This document shows, piece by piece, positions 1-5,694 of a stretch of DNA of 13,060 bases (positions within the stretch are counted from its first letter, which is position 1; each line of letters opens with the position of its first letter). The stretch covers positions 1 to 13,060 of the forward strand of contig CANDEH010000066.1 of the NCBI GenBank assembly GCA_947383645.1, given 5' to 3'. A program made the position numbers and the translations under genes. The notes under the pieces were generated by a model, which had not been told where the DNA came from, searched no databases, and worked only from the letters and a program-made list of their open reading frames with translations. This DNA comes from an uncultured Clostridia bacterium. GTDB taxonomy: Bacteria > Bacillota > Clostridia > Oscillospirales > Oscillospiraceae.

Positions 1-182
1 ACAGCGTCATCGGCGGCCTGGGCGACGCGGTGGCGGACGTGCTCATGGGCAAGGTGAACTGCAAGTTCAGGAAGATCGGCGTTCAGGACCAGTTCGGCCA
101 GTCCGGCAAGGCCAAGGACGTGCTGCGCGAGTACGGCCTCACCGCTCCCCAGATCGCGGAGGCCATCCAGGCCACCTTCTGA
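1..182 (+). CDS. Transketolase, C-terminal subunit (3' end only)
   Basis: The first 182 bases encode the last 59 complete residues of a transketolase C-terminal half (frame starts at base 3, stop TGA at 180-182). The motifs SVIGGLGDAVADVL and IGVQDQFGQSG followed by an LREYGLTAPQI helix are characteristic of the split-type subunit that pairs with a separate N-terminal, thiamine-diphosphate-binding subunit in many Clostridia and archaea. The enzyme moves two-carbon ketol units in the non-oxidative pentose phosphate pathway in the cytoplasm. The partner subunit should lie just upstream, outside the window. The downstream DUF5655 gene begins 4 bases after the stop, so the two are probably co-transcribed. 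The 5' part is missing only because of the window edge. Confidence 0.9.
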   Translation, partial: SVIGGLGDAVADVLMGKVNCKFRKIGVQDQFGQSGKAKDVLREYGLTAPQIAEAIQATF

Positions 183-186
183 GGCC

Positions 187-567
187 ATGGAGGGAGATTT
201 CCTGCCCTTCTTCGCGGACCACATGGAGGCCATCCCCCTCTACGAGGCCCTGGAGACCCGCATTTTTGCCGAAATCCCGGACGTCACCGTAAAGGGGAGC
301 AAGACACAGCTGTCCTTCTACAACCGACATCTCTTCGCCTGCGCCTCCTTCGCCCGTGTCCGGAAGAAGAAGGACTGCCCGCCCGTCTATATAGTAGTAA
401 CCATCGGCCTGAACCGCCGGCTGGACTCCCCCCGCATCGACGTGGCCACGGAGCCCTACCCGGGCCGCTGGACCCACCACCTGCTCCTCTCTGACGTCTC
501 GGAGATCGACGGGGAGCTGATGGACTGGATCCGGGAGGCGGCAGCCTTCGCTGCGGCGAAACGATAG
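187..567 (+). CDS. DUF5655 domain protein
   Basis: This 126-aa protein matches the DUF5655 family pattern as I know it: an N-terminal helical segment (PLYEALETRIFAEIP, about residues 17-31), then KTQLSFYNRHLFACASF (about 38-54), a VYIVVTIGL strand, an SPRID motif, RWTHHLLL, and a final helix EIDGELMDWIREAAAF. The function of the family is unknown. The start ATG lies 4 bases after the transketolase stop, with only a weak GAGG at 181-184, so translation is probably coupled to the upstream gene. An inner Met at codon 13 is possible, but the longer form fits the family better. There is no signal peptide or membrane segment, so it is probably cytoplasmic. Confidence 0.8.
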   Translation: MEGDFLPFFADHMEAIPLYEALETRIFAEIPDVTVKGSKTQLSFYNRHLFACASFARVRKKKDCPPVYIVVTIGLNRRLDSPRIDVATEPYPGRWTHHLLLSDVSEIDGELMDWIREAAAFAAAKR

Positions 568-572
568 CGCGC

Positions 573-625
573 AAATTCCGGCCTGGAGGTCTGGGCGGTC
601 AGCACAGTCCTCCGGGCTGGAATTT
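573..625 (+). terminator. Long hairpin after DUF5655, probable 3' end
   Basis: AAATTCCGGCCTGGAGG (573-589) pairs with CCTCCGGGCTGGAATTT (609-625) over 17 positions. Two of these are G-U wobbles in RNA; the loop is 19 nt. It starts 5 bases after the DUF5655 stop. There is no clean T-run after the stem (ATTTG only), so it may act as a transcript 3'-end stabiliser rather than a classical intrinsic terminator. Confidence 0.55.
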
Positions 626-629
626 ATTT

Positions 630-662
630 GAATTAGGAATTAGGAGTTAGGAATTAGGAATT
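630..662 (+). repeat. 33-nt heptad tandem repeat (AATTAGG), copy 1
   Basis: This is a G followed by the units AATTAGG, AATTAGG, AGTTAGG, AATTAGG and a final AATT. An exact reverse-complement copy, including the variant third unit, lies at 4977-5009. It starts directly after the DUF5655 hairpin. Confidence 0.9.
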
Positions 663-960
663 TCTGGAAGTTCCAGCGTGATGCCCTCTCCAGGCTGTTT
701 GGAGGGGGGGGAAACCGGCAAAAAGGGCCGGGGTATCCGGTGTTGCACAGTGCGGTGCAATTCAGCCCTCCAAAAACGCCGTTTTTCGCTGCCTTTTTGT
801 GTTTTGGAAGGCTTTTTTCTCCGCCTTTTTGAGAAAAATTCCTTGACATGGGGATAAATGACCACGGGAGGGATAACAGTATGGATGCTGCCGCCGCCTG
901 GGAGGTCATCGCCGCCTGCAACCGGGGAATCTGAACAACCCAGCTTCTCCTGATCCTGTT
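663..960. other. Gene-free stretch
   Basis: I see no convincing gene. There is an 8-G run at 704-711 and several T-rich runs (about 780-835). A TTGACA at 843-848 lacks a well-spaced -10. A 17-codon ORF (881-934) sits behind GGGAGG at 866-871 and may be a chance reading frame or the remnant of a gene start. Confidence 0.5.
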
Positions 961-1155
961 TTTATCTTCGGGGCACATGAAAACCGGCAAAGATCAGCGG
1001 AAAAAGGACACAGCATCGCTGTACCGCAGTACGCGCCATCCGTAAGACGGCGGAGCAGTCGTTCCTGACGGGTGTCAGGGCGTCTGTGTCCTCCGCCCTG
1101 CTCGTTCTGTCTCCCCTCGCCTCCCTTTTGCCCCCTCCCATATGCCTCGACTATG
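961..1155 (+). repeat. Dispersed MITE-like element, copy A
   Basis: The left end TTCGGGGCACATGAAAACCG (about 967-986) is the same as the end of copy E and similar to copy C. The core resembles copy C at CGCCATCCGTAAGACGGCGG and at TGTCCTCCGCC, but has lost about 13 nt of the first hairpin. The right end, CCTCGACTATGG (about 1145-1156), is a degenerate inverted version of the left end. It is more decayed than copy C. Confidence 0.65.
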
Positions 1156-1526
1156 GTGGCGATAATTTTCTTGTTTTACGCGCAAAAAGTGCGCCGGACG
1201 GCGAAATTTTCCCTTGGAATTGCCAATTGTACATCGGAATTGTATTTTTTCGGCTGCGCGCCCAGCCCATCCAGTGCTATTTTGCACTGCCGTTCTGCCT
1301 CCTATGCGGTGCACTGTTTTTATGCGAATCCTGGCACAACAGGTATGATACTCCTTCAAAACCAAACTTTTTGCAGGAAATCTTCCTGTTCTACCCTCTA
1401 TTTTCCCTTCTTCCGGGCCGCCGGTTTCCCCAAATGGTAACCCGCATCATGCCCTGCCCCCTCGCCAGCCTGCGCACCACCGTCTGTGCCGCCCACCCTC
1501 GAAAGAATAAATTTCTGCTCATTTTG
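1156..1526. other. Gene-free stretch upstream of the deaminase
   Basis: The open frames here have no family features and no good ribosome site. I see small perfect hairpins: CAGTGC/GCACTG (1272-1277 and 1284-1289, loop TATTTT) and CAGGAA/TTCCTG (1374-1379 and 1383-1388). Otherwise it is unremarkable, more AT-rich sequence leading to the deaminase promoter. Confidence 0.45.
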
Positions 1527-1555
1527 TTGACAATTTGGGGTTAACCGGCATAAAA
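1527..1555 (+). promoter_or_regulatory. Candidate sigma-70 promoter for the deaminase
   Basis: A perfect -35 TTGACA (1527-1532) is followed after 16 nt by a weak -10, CATAAA (1549-1554; TAAAAA at 1551 is an alternative). It lies about 110 bases before the deaminase start. The -10 is poor, so confidence is moderate. Confidence 0.45.
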
Positions 1556-1666
1556 ATCCCCTCTTTTCAATGATTACGAGGAAAGCATCCTCCTTCTCTG
1601 CGGTCTCTGCGCCGCCGGAGAATTGATTGCATTTATGATAAAACCGGAAGTTAAAAGGATTAAAAA

Positions 1667-2062
1667 ATGGAACCATTAGCAGATAAAGATCATGCATTAA
1701 TCGCAGAAGCGCAAAAAATCATACGATTAAACTACGATCCGGAGCAGTATCGTCATACCGTAGGGGCCGCCATACGCTGTAAAAGCGGAAAGATATATGT
1801 TGGCGTAAACGTCTATTCTTTACATGGCGCCTGTGCAGAACAGGTGGCAATCGGAACAGCTATTACAAACGGAGAAAAAGACTTTGAAACCATCGTCGCC
1901 GTCAGAGGAAAAGATGGTGAGGAAATCATTCCCCCTTGCGGTAACTGTCGGCAGGTATTGCATGATTATACGCCAGATTGTGAAGTAATTGTTTCCGTAT
2001 GCGGAAAATTGGGAAAATGCAAGGCGGAAGAGCTTCTGCCCTTTTCCTATTCTGTTGGATAG
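1667..2062 (+). CDS. Cytidine deaminase family, blasticidin-S-deaminase-like
   Basis: This is a 131-aa zinc-dependent deaminase of the CDA fold. The signature CAE (C56-A57-E58) and PCGNC (C91, C94) supply the three zinc cysteines and the proton-shuttling glutamate. Ordinary cytidine deaminases share this layout, but the flanking sequence looks closer to fungal blasticidin S deaminase as I recall it: GVNVY before CAE, GTA after it, PCGxCRQVL, and a terminal ELLP. Length and residue spacing also fit that enzyme. The substrate cannot be settled by eye: cytidine, deoxycytidine or a cytosine-nucleoside antibiotic. The start is set by AAGGA at 1655-1659, 7 nt before ATG. The gene is much more AT-rich than its neighbours (about 37% GC in the first 60 bases) and stands alone, which suggests horizontal transfer. 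Confidence 0.85.
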   Translation: MEPLADKDHALIAEAQKIIRLNYDPEQYRHTVGAAIRCKSGKIYVGVNVYSLHGACAEQVAIGTAITNGEKDFETIVAVRGKDGEEIIPPCGNCRQVLHDYTPDCEVIVSVCGKLGKCKAEELLPFSYSVG

Positions 2063-2162
2063 ATACCGTTGACTGGCGGGGAACAACTCGCCTGCACCCT
2101 GCGGCCTCGCCAGCCCCCCATTTTCCTCACCGGCAGATCCTGCAAAGTCTTTCGGTGACGAA

Positions 2163-2285
2163 AGCGGACGAAGCAGACGGTCTGACGCCTGCCAGCGAAG
2201 GCCGCGCAGCCGTCGGCGGCTCCGCCGCCCTACGGATGCGGCGTGCCCCTTGCGGGTACTGCGCCTTCGGCGCAACAGGCAGCTT
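2163..2285 (-). repeat. Dispersed MITE-like element, copy D (core)
   Basis: Read on the minus strand, the core follows copy C closely: GTACCCGCAAGGGG, then GCATCCGTAGGGCGGC, a GGCGGC-GGA-GCCGCC hairpin, and GGCAGGCGTCAG. The first hairpin keeps its full 6-bp stem. I could not find the terminal inverted repeats. The copy lies between the deaminase and the DUF4240 gene. Confidence 0.65.
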
Positions 2286-2337
2286 GCCCTCTCAGGGGCT
2301 TTCATCTGCCTATTCTGCAATCAAAACGGAGGGAATA

Positions 2338-2781
2338 ATGGATAAATTCCGATTTTTCTGGGCTGCTATGGACCTGTGCGACTGGAGCAGGGAGGGGAAT
2401 GACGACATGGTTCTGGCCCCGGTGATCGCCTACCTCTCCCGGCAGGAGGACAGCGTAATCTACCACTTCGACGACCTGATGAGTGAGCTGCTCTACTGCC
2501 TGGACACCAGAAAGCTGTGGGCCCAGTGCGAAAAGGCGGATCCTCTGGCGGGCGACGACAGCTTTCTCTACTCCCGGTGCGTGGCGCTAATCAACGGCCC
2601 GGACTACTACGACAGGGCCCGGCGGGGCCGGGCCAGAGAGATGTGGGAGATGGAATTCGAGGCCCTGCTCTATGTTCCCAGCCGCGCCTGGGCCAAAAAG
2701 CACCGCCGCGAGCCCGGAGACTACAGCCATTTCCCGCCCCTGAGCATCGAGACCGGCAGCAACCGCGAAGCCTGGCAGTAG
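2338..2781 (+). CDS. DUF4240 domain protein
   Basis: This 147-aa soluble protein starts MDKFRFFWAAMD and has the DUF4240 layout: an N-terminal FW helix, a central helix with LMSELLYCLDTRKLW (about residues 46-60), the conserved DDSFLYSRCVALINGPDYYDRA segment (about 72-93), and a C-terminal helix with EFEALLYVPSRAW. The function of the family is unknown; members often occur in accessory islands, some near toxin-immunity genes. The frame stays open far upstream, but GGAGG at 2328-2332 placed 5 nt before ATG 2338 fixes the start. There are no membrane segments. It is a single gene bracketed by repeat elements D and B, with high GC like the minus-strand operon and unlike the neighbouring deaminase. 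Confidence 0.75.
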   Translation: MDKFRFFWAAMDLCDWSREGNDDMVLAPVIAYLSRQEDSVIYHFDDLMSELLYCLDTRKLWAQCEKADPLAGDDSFLYSRCVALINGPDYYDRARRGRAREMWEMEFEALLYVPSRAWAKKHRREPGDYSHFPPLSIETGSNREAWQ

Positions 2782-2835
2782 GAAAGCCGCCCCTTCCTCC
2801 CTATGCCTCCGGCGCTGCGGGAAAATTTCAAAAAC

Positions 2836-3045
2836 TTTTATCGTCAAGGCAATTGAAAAAGAGTCAAGACCGGCGGATAAAATGATCCACAACTGCGTTG
2901 TACCCGCAAAGGGTGCGCCCCATCCGTAGGCTGCGGAGCCGCCAACGGCCGGGCAGTCGGCCTTGACGGCCGTCAGCCCGCCAGCGTTCCCCCCCCTCGC
3001 TGCGACAAATTTTCCCCCGCCTCCTTTTTATAGTCGAGACACTTG
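2836..3045 (+). repeat. Dispersed MITE-like element, copy B
   Basis: The left end and core align with copy C almost without gaps. Both share TTTAT, GTC, the CGGCGG and AAAATG blocks, ACTGCGTTGTACCCGCA and AGCCGCCAACGG. The right end runs into the left end of copy C, so the two copies abut or share one terminal repeat near 3029-3045. The first hairpin carries a mismatch here (GGCTGC against GCCGCC). Confidence 0.65.
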
Positions 3046-3246
3046 AGAATCGGTAAAGTTCGGCGGGAAAAATGCGGCGTGGACTGCGTTGTACCCGCAG
3101 GGGGTACGCCTCATCCGTAAGGCGGCAGAGCCGCCAACGGCTGAGCAGTCGTCCTTGGCGGGCGTCAGCCCGCCTGCGTCCTCCGCCTTGCCACACCACA
3201 TTTTTCCTCGTCTCCTTTTTACCGATTCTCAACTGTGTCGACTATA
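3029..3246 (+). repeat. Dispersed MITE-like element, copy C (best preserved)
   Basis: It is 218 bp with 29-nt terminal inverted repeats at 3029-3057 and 3218-3246, identical at 27 of 29 positions; both ends begin TATAGTCGA when read inward. Inside are two perfect hairpins: GGCGGC-AGA-GCCGCC (3121-3135) and GGCGGGC-GTCA-GCCCGCC (3157-3174). No transposase is encoded. A 64-codon frame across it is arginine-rich and looks spurious. TA dinucleotides at both ends would suit a TA-target transposon. Confidence 0.75.
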
Positions 3247-3250
3247 CTCT

Positions 3251-3271
3251 TTCTCAACCGCATTGACTATA
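3251..3271 (+). repeat. Extra tandem copy of the element's right end
   Basis: TTCTCAACCGCATTGACTAT, extending to 3271, repeats the right terminus of copy C (3226-3246) with a 25-nt period. It may be a remnant of another element or a duplicated transposase-binding site. Confidence 0.55.
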
Positions 3272-3301
3272 TCCCATCCGCCGAAACCGGCGCGGGAGCA
3301 G

Positions 3302-3347
3302 AAAAAAACGCACGGCAGGGACACTTATCCCCTGCCGTGCGCTTTTT
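3302..3347. terminator. Bidirectional intrinsic terminator
   Basis: The 12-bp perfect stem CGCACGGCAGGG (3309-3320) / CCCTGCCGTGCG (3330-3341) has a 9-nt loop. It is preceded by A7 and followed by CTTTTT, so it could act on both strands. The nearest gene ending toward it on the + strand is DUF4240, about 520 bases upstream across two repeat elements. Confidence 0.8.
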
Positions 3348-3357
3348 ATGGTTAATG

Positions 3358-3480
3358 CACTACAGCCGAACAACTTGAAAAAGGGCAAAAAAGGTTGGAG
3401 GAAATGGTGTACAGCGGGGCGGAGGACACAGGCGGGCTGATGATCGCCAAGAACGACCGCACAGCCTTTGGCGGCTCTGC
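3358..3480 (-). repeat. Dispersed MITE-like element, copy F
   Basis: Read on the minus strand, GGCGGCAGAGCCGCCAA, then CAGCCCGCCTGTGTCCTCCG and a T-rich right arm match copy C. The first hairpin is intact (GGCGGC-TCT-GCCGCC on the + strand). The right end (3359-3384) is a degenerate terminal repeat. The left part is replaced by the 85-nt direct repeat that follows. Confidence 0.6.
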
Positions 3481-3565
3481 CGCCTGTGCCTGAACCGCGC
3501 AGCGGCGGGGAAATACCCTTGGGGTGCGGGCAGGCGATTGCACACGAAAGGGCCCCCTCTTGGGC
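3481..3565 (+). repeat. 85-nt direct repeat, copy 1
   Basis: It matches 3623-3707 without gaps at an offset of 142 nt, with about 15 differences in 85. The first 45 nt (CGCCTGTGCCTGA to CCTTGGGGT) differ at only two positions, and both copies end in CCCCTCTTGGGC. Confidence 0.75.
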
Positions 3566-3595
3566 AGCCCCGGCAACACAGTTGCCGGGGCTGCC
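3563..3595 (+). repeat. Perfect 15-bp hairpin between the direct repeats
   Basis: GGCAGCCCCGGCAAC (3563-3577) and GTTGCCGGGGCTGCC (3581-3595) form an exact palindrome with the loop ACA. The base C3595 also begins the next hairpin. There is no T-run, so it is not a standard terminator. Confidence 0.85.
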
Positions 3596-3621
3596 AGATT
3601 TCGGCCACGGGCCGAAATCTG
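3595..3621 (+). repeat. Perfect 12-bp hairpin, adjoining the previous one
   Basis: CAGATTTCGGCC (3595-3606) and GGCCGAAATCTG (3610-3621) form an exact palindrome with the loop ACG. It abuts the preceding hairpin and fills the space before direct-repeat copy 2. Confidence 0.85.
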
Positions 3622-3622
3622 T

Positions 3623-3707
3623 CGCCTGTGCCTGAGCCGCGCAGCGGCGGGGAAATGCCCTTGGGGTACGGCGGGCTGATCTAACGCAAAAGGAACCCCT
3701 CTTGGGC
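3623..3707 (+). repeat. 85-nt direct repeat, copy 2
   Basis: This is the second copy of 3481-3565, starting two bases after the hairpin pair. Its central part, including CGGGCTGATC, has diverged most. Confidence 0.75.
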
Positions 3708-3767
3708 TCCTTTCACACTGTCCTCCTTACCGCCATCCTGCTCTGCCGTCTTTTTGACAGACTGCGG

Positions 3768-3874
3768 CGTCTCTGCCGCCTCACGGATGCGGCGGGCCCC
3801 CTGCGGGTGCTGCGCAGCCGTACTCCATTTTATCCGCCAGGCTTTTCCGGTTTTCATGTGCCCCGACTCTAAAG
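3768..3874 (-). repeat. Dispersed MITE-like element, copy E
   Basis: Read on the minus strand it begins TTTAGAGTCGGGGCACATGA, at most a few bases after the NADAR stop codon. It continues through CGGATAAAATGG, CACCCGCAGGGGG and GCATCCGTGAGGCGGCAGAG, as in copies A and C. The far end is degenerate. Confidence 0.65.
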
Positions 3875-4441
3875 TCAGTCACATATTCGCTTCCCGTCCG
3901 CCGCCAGCAGATCCCGGACCTTCATCAGGGTAAAGCCCAGCAGGTTCTCTCCCCGCCAGCGGGACGCGCTCTCCGCCGCCGGGTCGTCGGCAGCCAGGCC
4001 GATGCCCCAGATCCGGTCGTAGGGACTGGCCTCCGCCAGCACCCGCCGCCCTGTTTGACAGAGGAAGGCTTTCAGGCGGTCATTCTGGGAGAATTTAGCC
4101 AGATTCCCCTCCATCACAATGGGAACCCGATGGACTGCCCAGATCTCCTCGGAGAACCCCCGCACCCGCTGGCCCAGGGCCTTGCACTGTTTGGGGTGCC
4201 TGGCCGCCATAATCTCCTGAAGGATCTCCTCGTCCCCGAAGAGGCGGGCCTTTTGAGCCATCATGTACTGCTCCGCGCAGTGGTAGCGCGTCCCCTCCAG
4301 GGTGAAGGGACTGGGGTACCACTGGCTGAGGCAGGCACGGGTTACCTCCGGCCCCGGCTCCGTATGGCCCCAGAAGAGGAGGAACTTCACCCGCTTCCCC
4401 TGGGCCTGGAGGGTTGTCACATAGGCGCGGTTATAGGTCAT
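3875..4441 (-). CDS. NADAR (YbiA/DUF1768) family protein
   Basis: This 188-aa protein carries the full NADAR signature: FWGH (23-26), SQWYPSPF (39-46), CAEQYMMAQKA (55-65), FSQN (117-120), EASPYDRIWGIG (137-148) and WRGENLLGFTLMKVR (162-176). NADAR proteins act on ADP-ribose or phosphoribosylamine-type glycosidic bonds; E. coli YbiA cleaves riboflavin intermediates, and some family members remove ADP-ribose from guanine in DarT-type toxin systems. Which chemistry applies here cannot be read from the sequence. It is the last gene of the minus-strand operon, 17 nt after the DUF2004-like gene, with a purine-rich GGGGAGAGGAG ribosome site. No ADP-ribosyltransferase gene is visible in the window. 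Repeat E starts just after its stop. Confidence 0.9.
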   Translation of the reverse strand: MTYNRAYVTTLQAQGKRVKFLLFWGHTEPGPEVTRACLSQWYPSPFTLEGTRYHCAEQYMMAQKARLFGDEEILQEIMAARHPKQCKALGQRVRGFSEEIWAVHRVPIVMEGNLAKFSQNDRLKAFLCQTGRRVLAEASPYDRIWGIGLAADDPAAESASRWRGENLLGFTLMKVRDLLAADGKRICD

Positions 4442-4458
4442 GGTCTCCTCTCCCCTTC

Positions 4459-4956
4459 TCAGCTCTCGTGGCTGATGTCATAGAGCGCCAGCGCCGGATC
4501 AAAGCGGAACACCAGCAGCTCGTCGGACAGCGCCGGGTCGAGGGAAAAGTCCAGTGTACAGCCGCAGGCCCCCTCTCTGGGGGCGATGGCCACGCCCCGC
4601 AGCTCCAGCTTCCCTATGAATCGCTCCGCCGTCACGTCCTCCCGGCAGGCCGCGCCGAAGCAGGCCGTGAGACGGGCCTCATCCAGGTATGTCACCTGGT
4701 CCTCGATAAAGTATGCCATCACCGCGTTGGTCCGATACCCTCGCTGCATCTCCTCCCGGGCCCGCCGGTACAGCTCCGGCAGGTGCTCCAGAAAATTCAA
4801 AATCTCTCCCCGGCGGTCCTCCGCAGCTAAGTCCTCCCAAATGTAGAGGCGGAAGGAGACCTCCCGACCCTCCAAAACCGCGGCGACATCCTGAAAAAGG
4901 CCCTCCTCCACCGGAAATTCCAACGTCCCAAACAGGGTCGTCTCCAAGTGAACCAT
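4459..4956 (-). CDS. DUF2004-like protein
   Basis: This is a 165-aa acidic soluble protein. The N-terminal LFGTLEFPVEEGLF, a middle segment REEMQRGYRTNAVMAYFIED (about 67-86), and above all the C-terminal LDFSLDPALSDELLVFRFD ending ISHES resemble the DUF2004 family, whose function is unknown. The match is from memory and moderate. It lies between the 231-aa unknown gene and NADAR in a closely packed operon. The 33-nt heptad repeat occupies the 32-nt gap just upstream of it. A GGAG sequence about 8 nt before the ATG serves as a ribosome site. There is no membrane segment. Confidence 0.7.
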   Translation of the reverse strand: MVHLETTLFGTLEFPVEEGLFQDVAAVLEGREVSFRLYIWEDLAAEDRRGEILNFLEHLPELYRRAREEMQRGYRTNAVMAYFIEDQVTYLDEARLTACFGAACREDVTAERFIGKLELRGVAIAPREGACGCTLDFSLDPALSDELLVFRFDPALALYDISHES

Positions 4957-4976
4957 AATGCTCCGCCGCCTCCTCC

Positions 4977-5009
4977 AATTCCTAATTCCTAACTCCTAAT
5001 TCCTAATTC
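4977..5009 (-). repeat. 33-nt heptad tandem repeat, copy 2 (inverted)
   Basis: This is the exact reverse complement of 630-662. It overlaps the 3' end of the 231-aa gene: on the minus strand its units read GAA TTA GGA ATT AGG AGT TAG, giving that protein's last six residues (ELGIRS) and its stop codon. Confidence 0.9.
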
Positions 5010-5684
5010 CCGCAGCCTCTCCTGCGGCAGGTGCAGAGCGCCGTACCGCCCGGTCTCCGCGCTGGAGACGCGGAGAAACATCCCGCCCCGGCCGTCCCAG
5101 CGGTCCAGATCGATGTCGTCGTACTTCTCGTACTCCGGGTCCAGCACCTCGTGGAGATTGACCGTGGGGCACTCCGACAGGGGACAGGCAAAGTCCAGCA
5201 CCAGGGTGTCGTTGGGGCAGGCCCAGAAGCACCCGGACGCCGCCAGGAGGCCGCTGACGGGGTCGTAGGAGGCCCCGGTCCAGATGAAGGTCTCCCGGAA
5301 GTCCTCCCCCTCCTCGGGAAAGCTCTCCGCGGGGACGAAGTGGAAGTCCCGGCCGGTTTCGATCTCCAGGACACTGTACCCATAGAGCTCCCGGCGGAAG
5401 ATCAGGTACCGCCGGGTGTTGGCGTGGCGGATCAGGGCGGCGAACTCGCCGTCGCCGTTCAGGTTCTGCCAGCGGTAGAGGACCTGGCCGCAGCCGTCCA
5501 GCAGCTCGCTCTCGCTGGCGTGGACGCGGCAGGCCGCCTCGCCCCCGCAGTACCAGGTGCGGAGGCGGAGACCGTCTCCCAGGGGTGTGACCTGCTCCGA
5601 CCGCCCGCTGCGGTGGGCGGGGGTGAAAATGGCGGCGTGGGCGGCGCGGTAGGCGGCGTAGCGGGGGGTGTAGGCGATGTTCAT
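4989..5684 (-). CDS. Uncharacterised 231-aa protein
   Basis: I do not recognise a named family. The protein starts MNIAYTPRYAAYRAAHAAIF and is probably soluble and beta-rich. It has a RRYLIFRRELYGYSVLEIET segment (about 91-110) followed by FIWTGASYDP and a GCFWACPNDTLVLDFACPLS segment (about 150-169), suggesting repeated strands as in beta-propeller-like or SUKH-type accessory proteins, but that is a guess. The last six residues and stop come from the heptad repeat at 4977-5009, so the native C-terminus may have been altered by its insertion. The start is 10 nt after the Imm17-like stop, which suggests translational coupling. Confidence 0.75.
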   Translation of the reverse strand: MNIAYTPRYAAYRAAHAAIFTPAHRSGRSEQVTPLGDGLRLRTWYCGGEAACRVHASESELLDGCGQVLYRWQNLNGDGEFAALIRHANTRRYLIFRRELYGYSVLEIETGRDFHFVPAESFPEEGEDFRETFIWTGASYDPVSGLLAASGCFWACPNDTLVLDFACPLSECPTVNLHEVLDPEYEKYDDIDLDRWDGRGGMFLRVSSAETGRYGALHLPQERLRELGIRS

Positions 5685-5694
5685 AGGGCCCCCC

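Noticed and set aside
881..934. 17-codon ORF behind GGGAGG
   Set aside because: Too short and alanine-rich to support as a gene; could be chance. Noted in the gap entry only.
640..990. Minus-strand frames in the gap after DUF5655
   Set aside because: No ribosome site or recognisable motif; they run through G/T homopolymers and the heptad repeat.
1072..1544. Overlapping + strand frames before the deaminase
   Set aside because: Cys/Phe/Pro-rich composition without domain features; they start within repeat copy A and lack good ribosome sites.
3072..3608. Arginine/serine-rich short frames on both strands in the repeat zone
   Set aside because: They arise from reading the hairpin-rich repeat elements; similar RQSRQRL peptides appear from each copy.
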